From Eucalyptus grandis (lineage: Eukaryota; Streptophyta; Magnoliopsida; Myrtales; Myrtaceae): 64,000 nucleotides of DNA. The stretch covers positions 16,820,559-16,884,558 of the forward strand of contig NC_052614.1 of assembly GCF_016545825.1 (NCBI RefSeq). The letters are read 5' to 3'. This document shows, one piece after another, positions 11,011 through 23,755 of the stretch. Both the position numbers and the translations under genes were made by a program. Below the pieces are notes generated by a model that had not been told where the DNA came from, made no database searches, and saw nothing but the letters and a program-made list of their open reading frames with translations. Positions within the stretch are counted from its first letter, which is position 1. Every line of letters begins with the position of its first letter.

Positions 11011-11921
11011 ATAACTATCAAAATGCTTTTTCAGGTACTTATACCTCTGTCATTTGACGAGGACCTTCATAGATCTGAAGCACCAGATAAGGATAAAAAA
11101 GTTAAAAAGAAGAATTATAAGAAAGGAAACCGACCAGAGGAATCAAGCCATCCACAACCGAATGATAGAAAGAAATCTAGGCAAGAAATGATGTCGAAAA
11201 TCAGGGAAGAGGTAGGGATTCTTATGCAACAACTGCCTACTTTCTCTGATTTTCTAATTTCATATCATAAAATTGAGGTGCTTGGTGGTGTAAACAGGTT
11301 GCTGCTGATTATAAAGCAGCTAGCTTCGATCCCAGATATTATGGAGCGCCGAAGGATGCAGTCAGAGAGTCAGAGACACTTTCTGCCGTATTTGAGATAT
11401 ATTTTCGTATTCTGAAGCATACTATGCAGTCAATTGTGCCCAGGTGATTTCTTGTGTCATTTTGTATGGTTTTGACATTATAGTGAAATATTCGAACATG
11501 GTAGGGCATATTGGTCTTGGTGCGTAGTACCATGTCAAAGCAAATGTTTTATCAGACACTGAAACTGGGGTTTCAATATTGGTCAGGTCTTCAGATTGAC
11601 ATGAAAAATTCATAGGACAAATTTAAGGTGTGGTTCTTAATTATAAGTGATGCTGTCCATTTGCTGTGTTGATTTAATCTTTCTCTATAATCAACCTAAA
11701 ATATGTGCATAAAGTTGAGTAAGAAATTGTCTTTGTGAGTGGTATCTAACGGGATACTGTGATCACTTCATTCTTTCTGTTTGTTTTACAGACCTAATGG
11801 AGATACTGGTACAACTCATGTGACTAAGGCTCACCCACTCCTTGGATCATGTATGGATGGTCTAGGAAAATTTTCTCACCTGATTGACTTGGATTATATT
11901 GGAGATCTCATGAATTACCTT

Positions 11922-14048
11922 TGTCGCGACCTCTCGTTTTCGGTGCCCGCATCGGGTACGGGCGCCTAAGGAGGCTAATGGCTCGGCTGAAATTTGTTAT
12001 ACCTGGACTCTCCCAAGTCCACCAATTCACGACTTTAATAGTCTAAATTTTTAACCTGTAAATTAATTTTAAAACGGAGTCACCACTAATCGGTTTGGGG
12101 TGGGTCGATTAGAAACCCAAGCGAAGTATCGGAAGAAATACTCGCTCCTGCGCAACCAGAGAAATTAGAATCGAGGAATTGATTACACTAGTTAATCACT
12201 AATGCCCTTTCGGTACCTAATATTGTTTAAACCCTAAGGCTTTTGGATGTTCGAGGATTTTCCATGCAATTTGGGAGGAAAACATTTTTAGGTCTTTTTG
12301 GCTTTTTTTGAATTTTTTTGGCTTTTTCATGAATTTTTGGCTTTTTTTGGATTTTGGCATTTTTGGAAAATATGAAATATTTTTGATTTTATTGATTTTT
12401 TGGAAAATAAAATATTTTTAACATTTTTTATTATTTTTTCGATTTTCTGGAAATTAAAATATCTTTTAATATTTTTCAATATTTTTAGTTTTTTTGAAAT
12501 TAAAATATTTTTAATATTTTTTGAAAATAAAATATATTTTTGATTTTTTTAAAAATAATTGTTTATTTATTATTTATTTATTTAAAATATTATTTAAAAA
12601 GGGTCGACCCGGCCTGATCCACGGGTTGTGTCGACCGGGCAGCCAACCCGAACGAGGACGTTGCGGGCCGACTCGGATTTTTTGATTTTTTTTTTTATAA
12701 TTGAAACGGTGTCGTGGCCCAAGAGCCCGTTTTGAAAAGAACTAGGCCGACCCACCGACCCGGTTCGGCGAAACCCTACCCGACTCGTTGACACGGCTCC
12801 GACCTCATGACTCGTTTCCAGCCTCCGTTGGCCTCACGAAACCCTACCCGATTCCGAGACCGGGATTCGATTCGATGACCTCGAAAATCGCAAACCCTAG
12901 GGTTTGCGGTGCCGAGAGGGGAAATCGAGGCATTATGGCGGCGACGGCGGTGACGGCGGCAACGACGGTGACAAACCGCTACGAGGACGGCGAGGACGAG
13001 CGACAATGCGGCGGCGTTGGTGTGGTCGGTGGTGACACGATCCTAGAGGGGGAATGTGACGGCGACAAAGCGACCAGCGGTGGCGACGGCTACTGTTACC
13101 TGTCTAAGACGGGGTGGTGAACGGTGGCGGTGACGGGCGACAATGGCGGCAACTCAACTCTCGATCTGGGCGTGGCGTCGGCGGATCAATCACGGCAACG
13201 GCTTCGCCGGGGGAGGGCACGATAACAAACCTTCGAGGCAACGGCGTCGGGACTTGGTGGAGGCGAATAGCGACGGCACGGCGTCCGGTGGCAACGACAA
13301 CAGCAAAACTCCAAATCCGAGGCGCAGATCTCGGCCGGACCTTCCTCATCCTCTATTCTCTCTCACTCGGGCCAAATCCGAGCCTCCACCAGCCAGATCG
13401 ACCTTCTCGAAGTTGCTCGCCGCCGACCTTCCCCGAAGTCTCTCGGTGGAGGGTGGGCTGAGCTCGCGACTCGAGTTCTCTCTGCGCTCACCCTTCGATC
13501 TTTCTCGATGTCTCTCAGTGAAAGATCTCCGAGTTCGCCACGCCCTCCGACGATGCTTGCAGCCACCTATTTATAGGCAAAGGAAATCCGGTTGACGGAG
13601 GGGCTCAGTCGCCGGCCTCCGGCTTGCCCACCGGTTCCGCTCAGTTGAACGAGTGTCCCATCGAGCTTTCCAGCGAAGCTCGCTCAGCATTAATGACGCC
13701 TGAGATCTTATCCCCTCCGGCCGATGTTGGCCTACTCTCCTCGGCCGTAGGCCGTCCTTCGCGCGTCGGCTTCCCTCGCGCACGTGAGTTGCAACGGCGA
13801 AGGAGAGGGAAGGAAGAAGAAGAAGAGAGAAAGGGGCCGGGCCGAGGGGTGAAGAAGAGGAGAGTGGGCCTAAGGGCTGTGCGAAAGGGAAGGGGGGTTG
13901 GGCCTTGGCTGCTACTTCTGTTTTCTTTTTGTTTTGTTTTTGCTCGTTTTCTTTTTATTATCTTATTTATCCGAAAAGATAAAATAAAATAAAATAAAAA
14001 CTTAATTAATAAAATAAGATAAGCCTAAATAAAATTAAGGCGTCAACA
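11922..14048 (-). repeat. Ogre/Tat 3' LTR (left)
   Basis: On the minus strand it starts TGTTGACGCC at 14048 and ends GGTCGCGACA at 11922. It contains a TATAAATAGG box near 13567-13578, a long G+C-rich R/U5-like part and a T-rich, TTTTTGG-rich part. The open frames inside (for example 13143-13595) are shadows of G+C-rich LTR sequence. Confidence 0.93.
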
Positions 14049-14062
14049 GCCTGCCCCTCTTC
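14049..14062 (-). other. Ogre polypurine tract
   Basis: Minus-strand GAAGAGGGGCAGGC directly precedes the 3' LTR start TGTTGACGCC. It is the expected plus-strand primer for reverse transcription. Confidence 0.8.
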
Positions 14063-14285
14063 GAAGGTGAGCTCACGAGGTTGCATTCAAAGATAAACCG
14101 ATGCCTAAATTTTATCCATGCATGCGTAGCAAATTATATTTTATTTGGGACCTATTATTCTATGCAGAAAAAGAGCAATACTAAGACAGATAAGAAGATA
14201 CCTATAGTTACTTACCGAGAGTGAGTGAAATAGGGTGTGAACCCCGAGTTTTGGCAAGTATCAATGCGTCATCTTACCTGGTGAT

Positions 14286-15400
14286 GTGAGGAGGTTGCTT
14301 TTTTCAGGACTCAAACCATTCTTCGACCACCTGTTAAAACAATCAATAATTTGTCTAGGATTCGAACCTTTCTTCGGTCACCTTGACGGGAAATTGCTTT
14401 TCCAGGACCCGAACCTTTCTTCGGGTCGCCTGTTAGAGCAATCAGTGATTTGTCTCAGACCCGAACCTTTCTTCGGTCGCCGTGACGGGGAATTGCTATT
14501 CCAGGGCCTGAACCATTCTTCAGTCGCCTGTCAAAGCAGTAAGTGGTTTGTCTCAGACCCGAACCTTTCTTCGGTTGCCGTGACAGGAGATGCGCCAACC
14601 TTTCTCAGGGCATCTATTTGTGGGTGCCTGATCTGTATCGAGGACACCAGTTGGTACCCAACCTTTCTCGGGAGATACGCTGACCTTTCTCAGGGCATCG
14701 TATTTGTTGGGGTGTTTGACTTCTGTTAAAGACACCGGTAGGAACCCGACCTTTCTCGGGAGGATGCGCCGACCTTTCTCAGGACATCGATTTGTGGGCT
14801 GTCTGACTTCTATCGAAGACACCAGTTGGAACCCGACCTTTCTCGGGAGGATGCACCGACCTTTCTCGGGGCATCGATTTGTTGGGAGTGCCTGGACATT
14901 CACAAGCATTGAAAGAGTACCTAGATACTAACCTGAAGGATATTTGGGCCTCTGTAGGTATCGAAAGGGTACTTGGATGATCACAAGCACAAACTCTTAG
15001 AGGATACCTGGATGTTCACAGGAATCAAAGAGGTACCTATAAATTGGAAATATCGAGGACATACCTTGGATATTTGTGAAGGTGTCTCACCTCCTGGCAA
15101 TTTGGGAAATATCGAGGGCGTACCTGAGATATTTGTGAAGATCTCCCACCTTCTGGCAATGGGAATGTCGAGGACGTACCTTACCTATTCGTGAAGGTCT
15201 CTCACCTCCTTGGATATTCATGAAGGTCTCTCACCTCTTGGTATGGGGAATATCGAGGACGTGCCCTGAATATTCATGAAGGTCTCTCACCTCCTGGTAT
15301 GGGGAATATCGAGGACGTACCTCGCATATTTGTGAAGGTCTCTCACCTCCTGAGATATTCGTGAAGGTCTCTCACCTCCTAGTAATTGGGAATATCTTTG
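14286..15400. repeat. Three tandem-repeat families in the Ogre 3' untranslated region
   Basis: Read on the plus strand: (a) 14290-14590, units of about 85-90 bp with GACCCGAACCTTTCTTCGGT; (b) 14590-14890, units of about 105 bp with CCGACCTTTCTCGGGAGGATGC and GAAGACACCAGTTGGAACC; (c) 15050-15400, shorter units with ATATCGAGGACGTACCT and GTGAAGGTCTCTCACCTCCT. Copies vary in length. Variable tandem repeats between pol and the 3' LTR are known in Ogre/Tat elements. Confidence 0.85.
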
Positions 15401-17874
15401 ATCTCTGAGAGTATGTCTGTTATTTGCACAATATGCACACATGATTGTATATGTTGTAAATTCATGAGTTCAAATGAGATTCATGCACGATAATTTTGTC
15501 AATTTTGCATCATCGGATTTCCACCGGGGAAGATTTTGAAAGACAACCTTCATTTAGAATATAGATGTTTTGAGCATGCTAGATGAGGGACTTTTAGTCT
15601 GAAAGGACTTTTCGCTCACTCTCATGGAAAAGGCTATCCTGACCATTAATGCAGGATTTATAAGGACCACACTATCTCACTGTCATCATGTCAGCAGGGG
15701 TCTGAGTATTCTCGCAAACAGTACGACTTTACCAATGTGAGAGGTCTTTGTCGAAACTATGATGAAGTCTTGATCAATGGCTCATCAAAATGGACCATCA
15801 AGGTCGAAGCCAATGGACAAAAATGCTGCACGATCATCTCCGGGTTTACAAGTCAAGAACCCTGCGAAAAGAGATAGAGTAATCTTGCTTGTACTTCTTC
15901 GAGCGATGTTTATAGACATATGAAATCCTACGTTAATTGAAGTGCCCTAGTCTGAAGAGACTTTTATAATGGGATGCAACGTAGACTTGGTTCACATGTA
16001 TGAGGGTGAGAGTTGGTGACTGTCTTGGCATTTGTCACTAGTCTTTCTTGTCAGATGGAGGTTCTATGGACCATAACAACAACTTTTTCTTGGCTGTATT
16101 TTTGACTGGGGGGCATTGGCCTTGCTTTTACTAGGCACACTGCTTTTTCATGCCCCTATTTTTATTCCAGTTCTTCTTTTATGGGCATTGACCTTGCTTT
16201 TACCAGGTACACTGCTTTTTTATGCCCCTGTTTTTTCATTTTTGTTGCTTGAGGAACTGATCTAGGCAAGTTCAATTGAAGCACCATTATTTAGACTCTT
16301 GAGTCTTCATCTTCAGCCGGCGCTCTAGGCTATGGCAATAACTTCTGCTTTGTCTCAATGTGAGGGTAAAATTACAAACTCACTTGGGTTGTACAATGTA
16401 TACAAATGCATAGAAAGGGAATTGCTCTTCGTCATTCTAAGGCACTTAAATTAACGCGAGTGTTCATATGTAATAAAGACACCCGAAGATTGATGCAAGT
16501 GCGAGCAAGAAAATTTATATCTCTCTTCTCACCTTGTGATGCTGCTTCGCCTCTGACCTACCCCAGTGTGGGGTGGTTCTTGATGGGGGTAGGACAAAAA
16601 TTTCACCAGTGTATGGAGCTCAATGGGGTGAGCGATGGAATGCCTCTTACTATTTTGGTTATCGTATCATTTACGAGAGAACTCTTTACCCTGCAGCCAT
16701 GGAATCTTCTGCACTCATCTCACAAGTGTATAGATAGGGGGATTGTGTGTAGGATATGGCTTTCCTTTCATCATTCTGATGCGCCTCATTCAGTATGCTC
16801 GATTAATCTTGTATTCTTCATTTAGCTGTCTATTCTAATAATTCTCAATGGAATCAGTGATTTAGACAGACAAAATCATCATGCAAAATCCATTTGGAAA
16901 AGGCATGCAGTTTTTTAAACATGATGGAGTTTATACTCTCAAACAAATGAATGGTTTAAACAAAGACCCTATTGATAGCTTTAGGGTCAACAGAATAGTA
17001 TTGTTAAATTTTGAACATCAAAAGGGTTATTCACAAAGGGGTGTCGATGGTTGTCACTATTGATTAGGGAGATGTCACATGAATAATAAGCTAGGAGTCG
17101 GGAATCTGATCGGGCATCTCTGTTTTTTTCCTTGCTTGGATCACTTGGTTTGCCCTATTTAACCATTTGATCTGGCTCTTGAATTCCAATGCTTCCTGTC
17201 AATATGAGTTCAGAGAGTGAGTGTTAGAAATGATGCCAAGTTACCTTTCCCCTAGAGTTTATTTGTGCTGGTTCTTAGGGAAGTTGCTGACGGCCTCTTT
17301 TACATTTCAATGCTTCCTTCGACTAGCCTTTCCTACTTGTGGCCACGTAGGCATGATTGCTGGTTGTTGATTGATTTTCAATGCTTTCCTTTTGTGGAAT
17401 TTTTCTTTCTGCCTTTGATCAAGCAAAGTCATGTACTTCAAGCTTCTATGGAATTTGAGATGGACAATAAAAACTTCAAATCCTCCGATGGTAATTACTT
17501 CTTGCAAGAGCATGTGTCTGGAACAAGAAGTGAGGCTTTCAGATTCTAAGATTGTTGATTGGGACAGAAGGTTCCTTCTAACCAGACTAGTTCCTGGATG
17601 ACGCGTCCTTTACACCGAGCTGGGCAAAATTGACAGGGATTACTCTTACGCGTCTGCCTGGGTAATGTCGATTTGCTCAAGTTATGCCATCGAGTTTGCT
17701 TCTTGATTTTTGACACTTCCTTAAAGACTGTTCATTACCATTCATTTTTCTCCATTGAGTCAAACACACATTTTTTATGATGGTGTAAATACATCACTCA
17801 TATATAAATGTGCATAAGCATTTTCATTCTAATAGAGAAGTGCTTGGCAATGCCAGACAATAAACATCTTTCAA
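15401..17874. other. Ogre 3' noncoding region
   Basis: This lies between integrase and the tandem repeats. I see no conserved domain. Two near-copies of GGGCATTGACCTTGCTTTTACCAGG plus a following stretch lie at about 16110-16230. The 139-codon plus-strand frame at 16406-16825 shows no family features and is antisense to the element. Confidence 0.6.
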
Positions 17875-19000
17875 GGGTAGTACTTTTTTACAACATCGGA
17901 ATTAACTGGTTTGGAGAATTCCCGCCCATCCATTTTAGTCAAAATCAAGGCTCCTCCAGGGAGTATCTTCTTTATTATATAAGGACCCTTGTAATTTGGG
18001 GCGAACTTGCCTCCGGGCTCTGGAAAGATTGGTAGCGTCTTTCTCAAGACTAGCTCATTTACCTCGAAGTGCTTGGGTCGTACCTTTTGATTGAACGATC
18101 GAGCTACCCTCTACTAGTAACACTGACCATGACAGAGGGCTTTCAGTCGTTTTTCGTCGACCATATTAAGTTGTTCAAGCCTTTGTTGTGTCCATTCTTC
18201 CTTGGACAATCCTGCCTAGGATAAAATTCGTAGGGAAGTGATTTCTACTTCCACAGGCAAAACCGCCTCCATGCCGTAAACCAGGGAAAAAGGCGTTGCC
18301 CCAGTGGAAGTTCGAATCGAAGTTCAATATGCTGTTAGTGCGAAGGTAACCTCTCATGCCGTCGCGGTAGTTTTCAGCTGTCTTGGATAGGATTTTCTTG
18401 ATGTTCTTGTCGACGGCTTCCACGGCTCCATTCATTTGTGGACGATAAGGGGACGAGTTCAGATGTTGGATTTTGAACTCATAAAACAATTGATCAATCA
18501 ACTTGTTGTTCAGGTTTGACCCATTGTCGGTGATGATAGCTTCCGGTATGCCATAACGGGCGATTATATCACGTTTGATGAATTTCATAACGTTTCGTGC
18601 AGTTACGCTTGCATAGGATGCGGTCTCGATCCATTTTGAGAAGTAGTCGTGCGACCAAAATGAACCGGTGCCCATTTGATGCCTTCGGATTGATTGGGCC
18701 AATTACATCAATGCCCCACATTGAAAATGGCCACAGCTCAGATAACTGATGCAATTCAGTTGGAGGGACATTTATCTTGTCCCCATGAATCTGACAACGA
18801 TGACAGCTTCACACATGCTAAGCACAATCGCTCTCTAAGGGAAACCGGTAATAACCCAATCTCATTATTTTCTTGGCCAACATACGTCCATTCATGTGAG
18901 GGCCACATACTCCCCCATGTATTTCTTGCATTATTTGTGTGGCTTCGTTTGCATCCACACACCTTAGCGAGGACTCGAGTTATATGATCTTTTGTACAAA
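17875..19000 (-). pseudogene. Ogre/Tat integrase
   Basis: Integrase inserts the cDNA into the host genome. On the minus strand a decayed zinc-binding region (about 18990-18780) is followed by the catalytic core: WGIDVIGPI (first Asp), ITDNGSN at about 18530 (second Asp) and MNGAVEAVDKN at about 18420 (Glu), completing D,D-E. The C-terminal part reads PNYKGPYIIKKIL at about 17950. Several frame changes, for example near 18650 and near 18350, break it, so no full protein is possible. Confidence 0.9.
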
Positions 19001-19560
19001 TTTTCACCGCGACGAAGAACCTCGAAGCCATTTTCATTAGGTATTTTTTATCAGAGGGAGTGCTTTCTTTAGGGAATTCCTGCTTCTGGATGTATTTCAT
19101 GATGTCGTAATACCAGGGTTTCCCGTCGGGTTCTTCAGTGATAGTCATGCAGTGGGCCTGTCTTGTCAGGACTTCAATTTTCAAAGGCTCTACTTCTAAC
19201 CCCTTCGTTACTTGTAACATAGATGATAGTGTTGCTAGTGCGCCAGCAAACTGGTTATGAATTCTAGGTAGGTATTCAAACGAGATGTCCTGGAATTCTC
19301 CTACCAATTCTTCCAAGTAGTCGTGATAAGGCACTAGTTTGGCGTCTCTTATCTTCCACTCGCCCACAGTCTGGAGGATAATTAAGGCGGAATCACCGAA
19401 CACTTTTAGTTTTGACACTTCCATTCCAATAGCTGCTTGTAGGCCGATGATGCATACTTCATATTCGGCTATATTGTTAGTTCATGGAAACATCAATTTT
19501 GCAGCCACAGGATAATGTTGCCCATTTGGGGATATCAAGACCGCCCCGGTGCCTGAACCT
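18756..19560 (-). pseudogene. Ogre/Tat second (archaeal-type) RNase H
   Basis: Reads FDGAVNLSGSGTGAVLI, then a stop (FP*TNN) inside NNIAEYEVCI near 19485, then SKLKVFGDSALIILQ. The D-E-D pattern of an RNase H fold is recognisable. Possession of a second RNase H after the usual one is diagnostic of the Tat/Ogre lineage. The frame then continues into the integrase N-terminal region. Confidence 0.85.
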
Positions 19561-19578
19561 GACAAATTTACAGCTCCG

Positions 19579-20220
19579 TCAAAGAACATAGTCCACGTGT
19601 CCTCTTCTCTTTTGTTGAAATTCGATCATCTGGGGAATGATCCTCGCGTACTTCTTTAGGAAATCTGCTAACATATCAGCAATCACTCGACCTTTAACTG
19701 ATTTTTGCGACATAACCTCGGATGTCGAATTCGAGATTAGGATTTGCCATTTGGCCAATTTTTCCCACCAAGGCCGGGCAACCGAGCAAATACTTGATTG
19801 GGTCACTCTCAGTTACAAGGAATGTTTGGTAATGCAAGGTATACTGCCGGAGTCTGTGCAACACCCATACTAATGTAGCACATGTTTTTTCTGATTTGGA
19901 GTAGTTTTGTTCTGACGTGGTGAACTTTTTACTCAAATAGTAAATGGCTCGTTCCTTCCCATCATGGGGTCCTTTCTGTGCCAACATTGCACCTAGGGAT
20001 TCACTGTTGATGGTAAGGTAGAGGGTCAAAGGGTGTCCTGGAGTCGGGGAACTAAAACCAGGGGTTTCATCAAGTACCGCTTTAAATTTTCAAACGTCAG
20101 TCGGCAGTCATCATCCCATTTGATTTGTGCATCTTTCTTGAGAAGTTTAAAGAAAGGTTTTGCAGTTTCAGAAAGCTGGGAAATGAATCGCGCAATGTAA
20201 TTTAATCTTCCTAGGAGGCT
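19579..20220 (-). pseudogene. Ogre/Tat RNase H (retroviral-type, after RT)
   Basis: Minus-strand LTLYLTINSESLGAML, then ERAIYYLSKKFTTSEQNYS and KTCATLVWVLHRLRQY, follow the RT thumb. The latter is the typical Gypsy RNase H of the pol polyprotein. It is separated from the RT by an in-frame TAG at about 20223 (KEV*SLLGRLNY). Confidence 0.88.
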
Positions 20221-21254
20221 CTAGACTTCTTTCACAGTCGAGGGAAGAGGCATCTCAAATATCGCTTTAGTTTTTGACGGGTCCACTTCTATCCCTTTAC
20301 AGCTCACAATGAATCCAAGTAATTTGCTAGAAGTTGCCCCGAACACACATTTTGCTGGGTTCAAGCGCAACTTGAACTGGCGAAGTCGATCAAATAATTT
20401 TTCCAGGGTCTTCACATGGTCTTCTCCATGTCTGGTTTTGGCGATCATGTCATCGACATATACTTCAATTTCTTTATGCATCATGTCATGGAAAAGGGTG
20501 ACCATGGCACGTTGGTAAGTTGCTCCAGCGTTTTCGGGCCAAAAGGCATGACCTTATAGTGAAAAGTCCCCCATTGAGTAATGAATGCTATCTTTTCCTT
20601 GTTTTCCTCCTTCATTTTTATTTGGTTGTATCCTGAGAACCCATCCATGAAAGAGAAAATTTTGAATCCAGCAGTACTATCCACAAGAACGTCTATGTGA
20701 GGTAGTGGGAAATCATCCTTTGGGCTTGCTTTGTTCAAATCGTGGTAGTCGACACAAATCCGGATTCGACCATCTTTCTTCTTCACTGGTACAATGTTTG
20801 CTACCCAACTAGGATATTGCGAGACTTCGAGGAAGCCTACTTCTAGGAGCTTCATTACTTCTTCTTCAATCTTTTTTGACAACTCAGGCTTAGCTCTTCT
20901 TAGCCGTTGCTTCTTGGGGGCTACATCAGGGTTGGTTGGCAAGCTATGTTCCACGATCATTGGATCAAGGCCTGGCATATCGGCATATGACCATGCGAAT
21001 GCATCTTGATACCTCTTTAGGAGGGCAATTAAGCTTACAGCTTCTTCTTTAGGAAGGTTCACGCCAATCTTTATCTCCCTTGGATCTTCTGTGCTGCCTA
21101 AATTGACAATGACGGTGTCTTCAATAGTAGGGGGCCTTGTTTCTTCGTGGCGCTTCCAATTCCGTTGAATTTCATCGGAATCATCAAAATCATCATTTGA
21201 GTCATTAGAATTGCTATCATGGCTACTTACGATGTTGGTCTGGACCGTTCCCAT
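20221..21254 (-). pseudogene. Ogre/Tat reverse transcriptase
   Basis: The reverse transcriptase copies element RNA into DNA. It reads DGRIRICVDYHDLNKASPKD, then FMDGFSGYNQIKM and HYKVMPFG in one frame. After loss of one A near 20537 it continues in another frame with the catalytic YVDDM at about 20450 and KLLGFIVS. The catalytic aspartates are present, but the frameshift inactivates the protein. The upstream part has the acidic spacer typical before Tat RT. Confidence 0.93.
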
Positions 21255-21624
21255 ACCCTTGCTTGCCGCTAGATTATTCCTGTGTCATAAAATAGATAGG
21301 CTAAGGGGACAAATAAGGTTAGTAGCATGCAGGCTTCTTTCTTTTGAAAACGTGATAAATTGTTTTTTTGAAGATTTAGGACAAGGAAACATGAGGAGAC
21401 CCGGGCCTCAGATTTCTTCTTTCATTTGACGGCTGGCTATCATCAACGGGCCGTTTTGGTGTGTCTCCTCATGCCCTCAAAATGTTTTCAACTTTATTTA
21501 TTAGTAGACGGATTTATAAGGTGATTTCAAAAAAGTTCCTTGAGTGGAACTGATGTTGAAAACAAAACAAGCCAGACATTAGAAAATATGTACAGGCTCC
21601 CACGTAGGGGAGTATGCAGAGGAA

Positions 21625-22593
21625 TTAAAAAGGATTCGACTTGAGCGGGTCTGCACCCGTTGCCCCTGACGGTCCTTCGTTAATAGCGCCCACGAAGAAG
21701 TCTTCATACCAGTCACCAGCCACATCTCCCTGTGCTCCCGGTTTTGCGGATTTCAAATCATCCATGCCTTCCCATCCATCAGGGACGATGTTGTGATGAT
21801 GATCATAGAAACTTGGGGGGATTGAATAATTGACATAGTAGTCAAATTTACCACTTGGTTGGCCCAAAGTGTCCATGATTGCCTTTCCCATACGTGCTTT
21901 GTTAGCACGCTCATGGAACATGGTACAGGTGCTGGGTACCACGAGGAGGTGATCCTTACCAAAACACAGCCACGGAGAGCGGAACGTGAATACCCCAGCA
22001 TCCAAAAGATCCTTAACCTTGTCTCTCAGGATGGTGCAGTCATTTAGCGAGTGTCCTAATTCCCCCGAATGATAATCACATTGCTTGGATGGATCATAAT
22101 CAATGAAGTACTCGGGAGTAGGATGGCTCAGTTCCCTGCTGATTATCCCTTGCTCTAGGAGGATGGGGAAAATAATGGCCATTGATTTAGGAAGAGGCGA
22201 ATATGGCCAAGTGCTTCTTGGGGATAAGGGTAGCCGTGCCCCTCGCCAGGTCGTGTCAGTAGGGTCCTCTTCATTTACTACCAGCTCCTCATTATGACGA
22301 GAGCGAAATGCACGGGTAGCTTGAGCGAAGTTTTCTGTCAAATGGTGTACAGTCTCGCGAAATTCTTCGACTTGGTGTTGAAGCTGGATGAACGAGAAGT
22401 TATCGCATGTCTCTACTAATTGCTCCTCCTCAATGGCACCTATGAAAATGTCCCCGAACATGGTGGTCATGTCATCTGACCCCTCTTTCTTTATAAGTGA
22501 GGGCCAAGTTGTATCTTCCTGGATTATGGGCAATTTCACGCTTCCGGGATTGAACCATTTTGAAGTATTCACTTCCTCTTCCTCATGCATCAT
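21625..22593 (-). pseudogene. Ogre gag-like zinc module between G-patch and RT
   Basis: An open minus-strand frame of 322 codons contains YDPSKQCDYHSGELGHS followed by LNDC, a C-x2-H-x5-H-x4-C motif that matches the one in gag at about 24200 (KKCDYHMGDVGHSTYEC). The surrounding residues (LLDAGVFTF) are also shared. It therefore looks like a second copy of the gag C-terminal module, placed after protease and G-patch. It is open through its whole length. Confidence 0.65.
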
Positions 22594-22716
22594 CCTGGCT
22601 GGGCCTGGGAAAGTTTCCTTGAGACGGGGATATACAAGGCCGACTTTTTTCTTTGCTTTTCTATCTGGGGAATATCCTAAACCGATAGTATAGGGTCTCC
22701 TCCGAGCTTCAATAGG

Positions 22717-22992
22717 CTAACGAATGCCTTGGCCTCTCCTACCAAGTCCTTGTCCTGGAAGAAAACCGTGTCCAACCATGATTTTTCCTACCATGATTGC
22801 AGCACTTGATATCTCGGGGATGAGGGGCAAAGTCCCTCGAGTCTCGTGTATAGTAGACACGAGCTCGAATGATTGATAGATGGCTTCGCTTTTGTTACTA
22901 GGTTCAACATAAGGGATGGCCATCTCGTGGTAGATGCGGTGATCTTCTTCTCCTCGGACAGTGATCAGTTTTCCTCTAGCCACGAACTTCAC
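22717..22992 (-). pseudogene. Ogre G-patch domain
   Basis: Reads GKIMVGHGFLPGQGLG with further glycines, the G-patch (D111) motif found between protease and RT in Tat/Ogre polyproteins. Such motifs bind RNA or RNA helicases. It ends at a stop near 22720. Confidence 0.8.
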
Positions 22993-23456
22993 ACTTTGGT
23001 GGAGGCTTGAAGGTTGCTCTGCGATGTGGATCCATGGGCGCCTAAGAGGAAATTGAACGCAGTGGGGATATCCATCACCTGGAACAAAATTTTGAATATG
23101 GTTGGGCCAATTTGAATGTCGAGCTCGATCTCCCCCACTGTTTCCTTCTTTGTTCCATCAAATGCTCGAACATAAGTCTTGGGTACCTGGATCCATGATC
23201 TCTCTATTTTAAGACGACAGAGTGTCGCTAGTGGACATATGTTAAAAGCAGATCCATTGTCAATCAATACTCGAGCGACGTGAGATGAGTTGCACTTAAC
23301 TGATATGTAGAGGCCCTTGGTGTGTCCCCTACCCTCCTCAGGAATTTCTTCATTAGAAAATGCCATTTGATCCTTTAGAAGGATGGTACCGACAAATTCC
23401 TCGAGTTTGTCATGCTCAATTGTTTCGTGGACATGTACTTCACTTAATACTTTCAT
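22989..23456 (-). pseudogene. Ogre aspartic protease
   Basis: Minus-strand RVLIDNGSAFNICPLATL carries the D-N/S/T-G catalytic motif as DNGSA. FNFLLGAHG marks the later ILG-type segment. The protease cleaves the polyprotein. The domain is open here. Confidence 0.85.
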
Positions 23457-23755
23457 GAGGGATTTCGGTGCTTGACGGATGTCCGAAGCAATTCCAGCGA
23501 GAGATGATCAGGTGCTGGTGATTTTCGTAATTGGTCCACCACATTATATTCGCCGGCCTTAACTACGGCTAAAAACTCCTTGGCTTCTTCGTCAGTGACG
23601 GGCTTAGCAGACTGAGTATTTGCTTGAGCATAGGTTCGCCCAGATCTCGTGACTAAACCAACATAAAGGTCATAAGACCATGGTACTGCATTGTTGTATT
23701 CGTATTTGTAAGGTTGGGGGATCTCGATGACTATAGCTGTTTCTGCTGTTGATGC

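Noticed and set aside
12776..13992. Overlapping open frames on both strands (and 28198-29627)
   Set aside because: They lie inside the Ogre LTRs. Composition is G+C-rich and frames are not conserved between the LTRs.
14286..15400. CRISPR-like regular repeats
   Set aside because: Long, variable eukaryotic tandem repeats in an LTR retrotransposon. No repeat-spacer structure or cas genes, and the genome is a plant.
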